Positions 7,258 through 10,086 of a stretch of 10,086 bases of DNA are shown piece after piece (the stretch's first letter is position 1; every line of letters begins with the position of its first letter). This DNA comes from an uncultured Alphaproteobacteria bacterium (GTDB lineage: Bacteria > Pseudomonadota > Alphaproteobacteria > Sneathiellales > Sneathiellaceae), in assembly GCA_937910835.1 (NCBI GenBank), contig CALEMG010000511.1:1-10086 (forward strand), read 5' to 3'. Made by a program: the position numbers and the translations under genes. A model generated the notes under the pieces. That model was not told the origin of the DNA. It made no database searches and saw only the letters and a list, made by a program, of their open reading frames with translations.

Positions 7258-8637
7258 TTACGAGGCGGCAGCAATGGCCGTCCCGTTTCCCCTTTCTTTT
7301 TTGATCATTTCGGAGATAAGGAACGCAAGCTCCAGAGCCTGGTTGGCATTAAGGCGAGGATCGCAAGCCGTGTGATAGCGATCGCTCAGGCCTTCTTCAG
7401 TAACCTCGAACGCGCCGCCGATACATTCGGTGACATTCTGTCCGGTCATTTCGAAATGAACACCGCCGGCGTAGGAACCTTCGGCCTGATGCACGTCGAA
7501 GAACTGGCGCACCTCGGTCAGGATACGGTCGACCGGACGGGTCTTATAGCCGGTGGTTGACTTGATCGTATTGCCGTGCATTGGGTCGCAAGACCAGACA
7601 ACCGTCCGACCTTCCCGCTCGATTTTGCGGATAAGTTCCGGAAGATGTTTCTCGACATTATCCGCGCCGAAGCGACAAATAACCGTCATGCGCCCGGCCT
7701 CATTCTCCGGGTTCAACTCGTCAATCAGGCGAAGGAGGCCATCTGCGGTCTGCGTCGGGCCGGCCTTGACGCCGATCGGGTTGGAAACACCGCGCAGGAA
7801 CTCCACATGCGCTTCGTCCGGATCACGCGTGCGATCGCCGATCCACAGCATATGGGCGGAGGTGTCATAATAGTCGCCTGATGTGCTGTCGACGCGGGTC
7901 AGCGCCTGCTCATAGGGGAGCAGCAACGCCTCATGAGAGGTGTAGAAATCCGTCCGTCCCATTTCGGGGGTATTGGTTGAGGTCACGCCGCAGGCTTCCA
8001 TGAAGGCAAGCGCGTCATGAATACGATCCGCCATTTCGCGGTAGCGATCCCCTTGCGCGCCGCTGGCGACGAAACCCATGTTCCAGCTATGCACCTGGTG
8101 CAGGTCGGCATAACCGCCCTGTGCAAAGGCCCGCAGGAGGTTGAGGGTCGAGGCTGCCTGGGAATAGCCTTTCAGCATCCGCGTGGGATCAGGGACCCGG
8201 GAGTTTTCATCAAATTCGAAACCATTGATGATATCGCCGCGGTAGCTTGGCAGCTCGACACCATCCACTGTCTCTGTGTCGGAGGAGCGCGGTTTGGCAA
8301 ACTGACCGGCAAGACGACCGACCTTGACGATCGGGCAGTTCGCACCAAAAGTCAGGACAACCGCCATCTGCAGCAGGACCTTGAAGGTGTCGCGAATGTT
8401 ATCGGGGTGGAATTCAGCGAAGCTTTCGGCACAGTCGCCGCCCTGAAGAAGAAATGCCCGGCCATTGGCAACCTCGGCCAGCTTTTTCTTCAAGTTTCGT
8501 GCTTCGCCCGCAAAGACGAGCGGCGGAAAGGATTTCAACTCCTTCTCGACCGCTTCGACGGCCTGGATGTCCGGATATGTTGGCAGCTGGCGTACAGGTT
8601 TTTGTCTCCAGCTTTCAGGGGTCCAGGTTTTAGACAT
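7258..8637 (-). CDS. aroG: Class II (plant-type) DAHP synthase
   Basis: 3-Deoxy-D-arabino-heptulosonate 7-phosphate synthase condenses phosphoenolpyruvate and erythrose 4-phosphate, the first step of the shikimate pathway to aromatic amino acids. The 459 residues match the class II family, which is unrelated in length to the about 350-residue E. coli enzymes. The four metal ligands known from the Mycobacterium tuberculosis enzyme can be placed by motif and spacing: C69 (LQGGDCAESF), H354 (DPMHGNT), E396 (GVHFEMTGQNVTEC) and D426 (TACDPRLN). PEP- and phosphate-binding blocks such as VGRLAGQFAKPRSS and KAGPTQTADG are intact. The ATG has AAGGA eight bases upstream. It follows gor after a 147-bp gap with its own candidate promoter and precedes pncB by 12 bp. 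The symbol varies between genomes (aroG, aroF, aroA); the function is firm. Confidence 0.97.
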   Translation of the reverse strand: MSKTWTPESWRQKPVRQLPTYPDIQAVEAVEKELKSFPPLVFAGEARNLKKKLAEVANGRAFLLQGGDCAESFAEFHPDNIRDTFKVLLQMAVVLTFGANCPIVKVGRLAGQFAKPRSSDTETVDGVELPSYRGDIINGFEFDENSRVPDPTRMLKGYSQAASTLNLLRAFAQGGYADLHQVHSWNMGFVASGAQGDRYREMADRIHDALAFMEACGVTSTNTPEMGRTDFYTSHEALLLPYEQALTRVDSTSGDYYDTSAHMLWIGDRTRDPDEAHVEFLRGVSNPIGVKAGPTQTADGLLRLIDELNPENEAGRMTVICRFGADNVEKHLPELIRKIEREGRTVVWSCDPMHGNTIKSTTGYKTRPVDRILTEVRQFFDVHQAEGSYAGGVHFEMTGQNVTECIGGAFEVTEEGLSDRYHTACDPRLNANQALELAFLISEMIKKERGNGTAIAAAS

Positions 8638-8645
8638 CTCTATAT

Positions 8646-8650
8646 TCCTT
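8646..8650 (-). promoter_or_regulatory. Ribosome binding site of aroG
   Basis: AAGGA on the minus strand lies eight bases before the aroG ATG, a good Shine-Dalgarno match at normal spacing. It supports the chosen start. Confidence 0.7.
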
Positions 8651-8674
8651 AAATCTCATTCGCTCAAAAAAACT

Positions 8675-8704
8675 ATTATCTACAGCCTTTTATGGTTTTC
8701 GCAA
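8675..8704 (-). promoter_or_regulatory. Candidate promoter for aroG
   Basis: On the minus strand TTGCGA (8699-8704, 4 of 6 to -35) precedes GATAAT (8675-8680, 5 of 6 to -10) by 18 bp, in an AT-rich gap. Transcription would begin near 8668 and give a leader of about 30 bases containing the ribosome binding site. The -35 lies one base beyond an inverted repeat, which suggests control at this point. The evidence is consensus matching only. Confidence 0.4.
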
Positions 8705-8705
8705 T

Positions 8706-8756
8706 GGATAACCGGCCATTTCTTGACATTTTGGCCAAAAAAGCAGCCAATTATCC
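8706..8756. repeat. Long imperfect inverted repeat between gor and aroG
   Basis: On the minus strand GGATAATTGGCTG (8744-8756) can pair with TGGCCGGTTATCC (8706-8718) over 13 positions if four G-T pairs are allowed. The outer six (GGATAA/TTATCC) are perfect. The 25-base loop contains the perfect palindrome TTTTGGCCAAAA (8729-8740). As RNA it would be a strong hairpin 28 bases after the gor stop. No T-run follows the stem, so it is not a textbook intrinsic terminator. Because the -35 of the aroG promoter candidate abuts it, an operator is also possible. The function is unknown. Confidence 0.45.
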
Positions 8757-8784
8757 GCTCATCCCGTGAAATGGCGCGCCAGCG

Positions 8785-10086
8785 TCAGGCGGCGACAAAT
8801 TTCTCCCGCATGGTGACGATCTCCTCGGCGAGCGAGGGATGAACGCCGACAGTGGCGTCAAATTGCGCCTTCGTCGCCTTGCATTTAAGTGCGATGCCGA
8901 CGGCCTGAATAATCTCCGCCGCGTCGGAGCCGACAATATGCGCGCCGACAACGATGTCACTCTCCTGACTGACGATCAGCTTGACGAAGGCTTTCTCCGA
9001 CCCGCCGGTCAGCGTCTGCTTCATCGGGCGGAAATCGGATTTATAGATATCAACCTCACCGTAAATCTCCCGCGCCTCCTCTTCGGTCAGGCCGACGGTA
9101 CCGACCTGTGGCTGGGAGAAGACGGCCGAGGGGACGTTTTCGTGATCCATTGCGCGCGGACGGCCACCGAATACCGTCTCGGCAAAGGCCATGCCTTCAT
9201 GGATGGCGACGGGCGTCAGCGCAATCCGGTCGGTCACATCGCCGACGGCATAGATGTTATCAACCGTCGTCTGCGAATCCGGTGTGACCTTCACCGCGCC
9301 ATTCTCTTTCAGTTCCACGCCGATGTCCTCAAGGCCGAGGCCCGCCGTGTTCGGGCGGCGACCTGTGGCATACATGATCGCATCCGTCTCCAGCACATCG
9401 CCGTCCTCCAGCGTGACCTTAAGGCCGCTGTCGGTTTTCTCGATTTTCGCCGGGTTCGAATGGGTGCGCAGATCAATGCCCTTTTTCTGGATCTCGTCTG
9501 CGAGAAAATTCTGCACATCCTTATCAAAGCCACGCAGGATTTGTGTGCTGCGGTAAAGCTGTGTTACTTCCGCACCGAGGCCATTGAAAATTCCGGCAAA
9601 CTCGACCGCGATATAGCCGCCGCCAACAACAATCACACGTTTCGGGAATTCCTCCAGATGCAGCGCCTCGTTGGAGGAAATGGCATGTTCGATCCCCGGG
9701 ATCTCCGGCATGACCGGCGCCCCGCCGGTGGCGATCAGGATATATTTTGCGGTAATCTCCTTATCGCCGACGCGAACCGTATTGCGATCGACCAGTGTTG
9801 CCCTGCCCTGATACAGCTCGACATCATTGTTATCGAGGATCGTATGATAGATACGGTTCAAACGATCGATTTCCTTGTCCTTGTTGGCGATCAGTGTCTT
9901 CCATGAATGGACAGGCTCGCCAACCGTCCAGCCATAGGCGGCAGCATCCTCGAAATCCTCCGAGAAATGGCTCGCATAAACCAGCAGCTATTTTGGCACA
10001 CAGCCGCGAATGACGCAGGTGCCGCCCACGCGAAATTCCTCGGCGATTGCCGCCTTGGCCCGGAGGTTGGAGGAAATGCGCGAGGC
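8785..10086 (-). pseudogene. gor: Glutathione reductase with an in-frame TAG (5' end outside window)
   Basis: Glutathione-disulfide reductase uses NADPH and FAD to keep cytoplasmic glutathione reduced. The visible reading frame starts inside the N-terminal FAD domain. The redox disulfide motif GGTCVIRGCVPK is complete, then TAG (9988-9990) replaces the second Lys of the usual CVPKK; LLVYASHF follows in the same frame and 400 further codons stay open. Downstream are the IATGG motif, the NADP-binding GGGYIA (9607-9624) with YRSTQILRGFD, whose two arginines match NADPH-using enzymes, the AVGDVTDR FAD motif, and the C-terminal catalytic HPSLAEE (His codon 8839-8841, Glu five residues on). Allowing for about 20 missing N-terminal residues, total length fits the family (about 455). 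No good restart codon follows the TAG, and a restarted product would lack the FAD dinucleotide fold and both redox cysteines. The gene is therefore broken unless the TAG is read through or is a sequence error. Confidence 0.85.
9988..9990 (-). other. In-frame TAG codon inside gor
   Basis: The minus-strand codons read TGT GTG CCA AAA TAG CTG CTG GTT, that is C V P K stop L L V. The family consensus has Lys (AAA or AAG) here, so one A-to-T change in AAG would explain it. The frame is the same on both sides, and there is no frameshift. Confidence 0.9.

Noticed and set aside
6667..7560. A 297-codon plus-strand open frame spanning the pncB/aroG junction
   Set aside because: No recognisable family, and it crosses two well-supported minus-strand genes.
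8723..8728. Perfect TTGACA on the plus strand between gor and aroG
   Set aside because: No acceptable -10 lies 16-18 bp downstream (AATTAT is at 20 bp), and transcription would run antisense into gor. Probably chance within the inverted repeat.
8772..8781. Palindrome TGGCGCGCCA just after the gor stop
   Set aside because: It would leave almost no loop as a hairpin and no T-run follows. Such GC palindromes are common by chance at this base composition.
8785..9861. Treating the part of gor after the TAG as a separate 358-residue gene starting at TTG
   Set aside because: It begins in the middle of the FAD domain, has no good ribosome binding site, and lacks the redox cysteines. Homology continues in frame upstream through the TAG.
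8839..9906. A 355-codon open frame on the plus strand opposite gor
   Set aside because: The protein has no recognisable domain, and it mirrors a GC-rich coding gene whose minus-strand frame has clear family motifs. It is a shadow frame.
1..10086. Mobile elements, CRISPR arrays, tRNA or rRNA genes, defence genes
   Set aside because: Gaps are short and contain only the small inverted repeats listed; all long frames are housekeeping genes. Nothing supports these classes.

Overview
The window is ordinary chromosomal housekeeping DNA, almost certainly from an alphaproteobacterium. The evidence is moderately high GC, a glutathione reductase of the TCVIRGCVPK type, a class II DAHP synthase, a glutamyl-tRNA synthetase of the short GluRS2-like type, and citramalate synthase beside cysS. 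All eight genes lie on the minus strand and are tightly packed. I found no RNA genes, CRISPR arrays, insertion sequences, phage genes or integration sites.

Read in the direction of transcription (right to left), the order is: glutathione reductase (gor, cut by the right edge and carrying an in-frame TAG), a 147-bp gap with inverted repeats and a candidate promoter, class II DAHP synthase (aroG), nicotinate phosphoribosyltransferase (pncB) 12 bp on, a 104-bp gap with another inverted repeat, an MFS transporter, an 80-bp gap, glutamine-dependent NAD+ synthetase (nadE), gltX, cysS, and the first 62 codons of citramalate synthase (cimA) at the left edge. nadE-gltX and cysS-cimA each share one base as TAATG, and gltX-cysS are 15 bp apart, so nadE-gltX-cysS-cimA reads as one operon.

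The genes cover redox maintenance (gor), entry to the shikimate pathway (aroG), NAD salvage (pncB makes nicotinate mononucleotide, nadE performs the final amidation), charging of Glu and Cys tRNAs, and entry to isoleucine synthesis by citramalate. An MFS permease of unknown substrate sits between the two NAD genes.

The strongest oddity is in gor. The codon expected to be the second lysine of the CVPKK active-site motif is TAG, while the remaining 400 codons stay open and well conserved. This may be a recent nonsense mutation, a read-through or suppressed stop, or a sequence error. I did not find a new multi-gene system. The other leads are the pncB-MFS-nadE grouping and two intergenic inverted repeats that could be operators.
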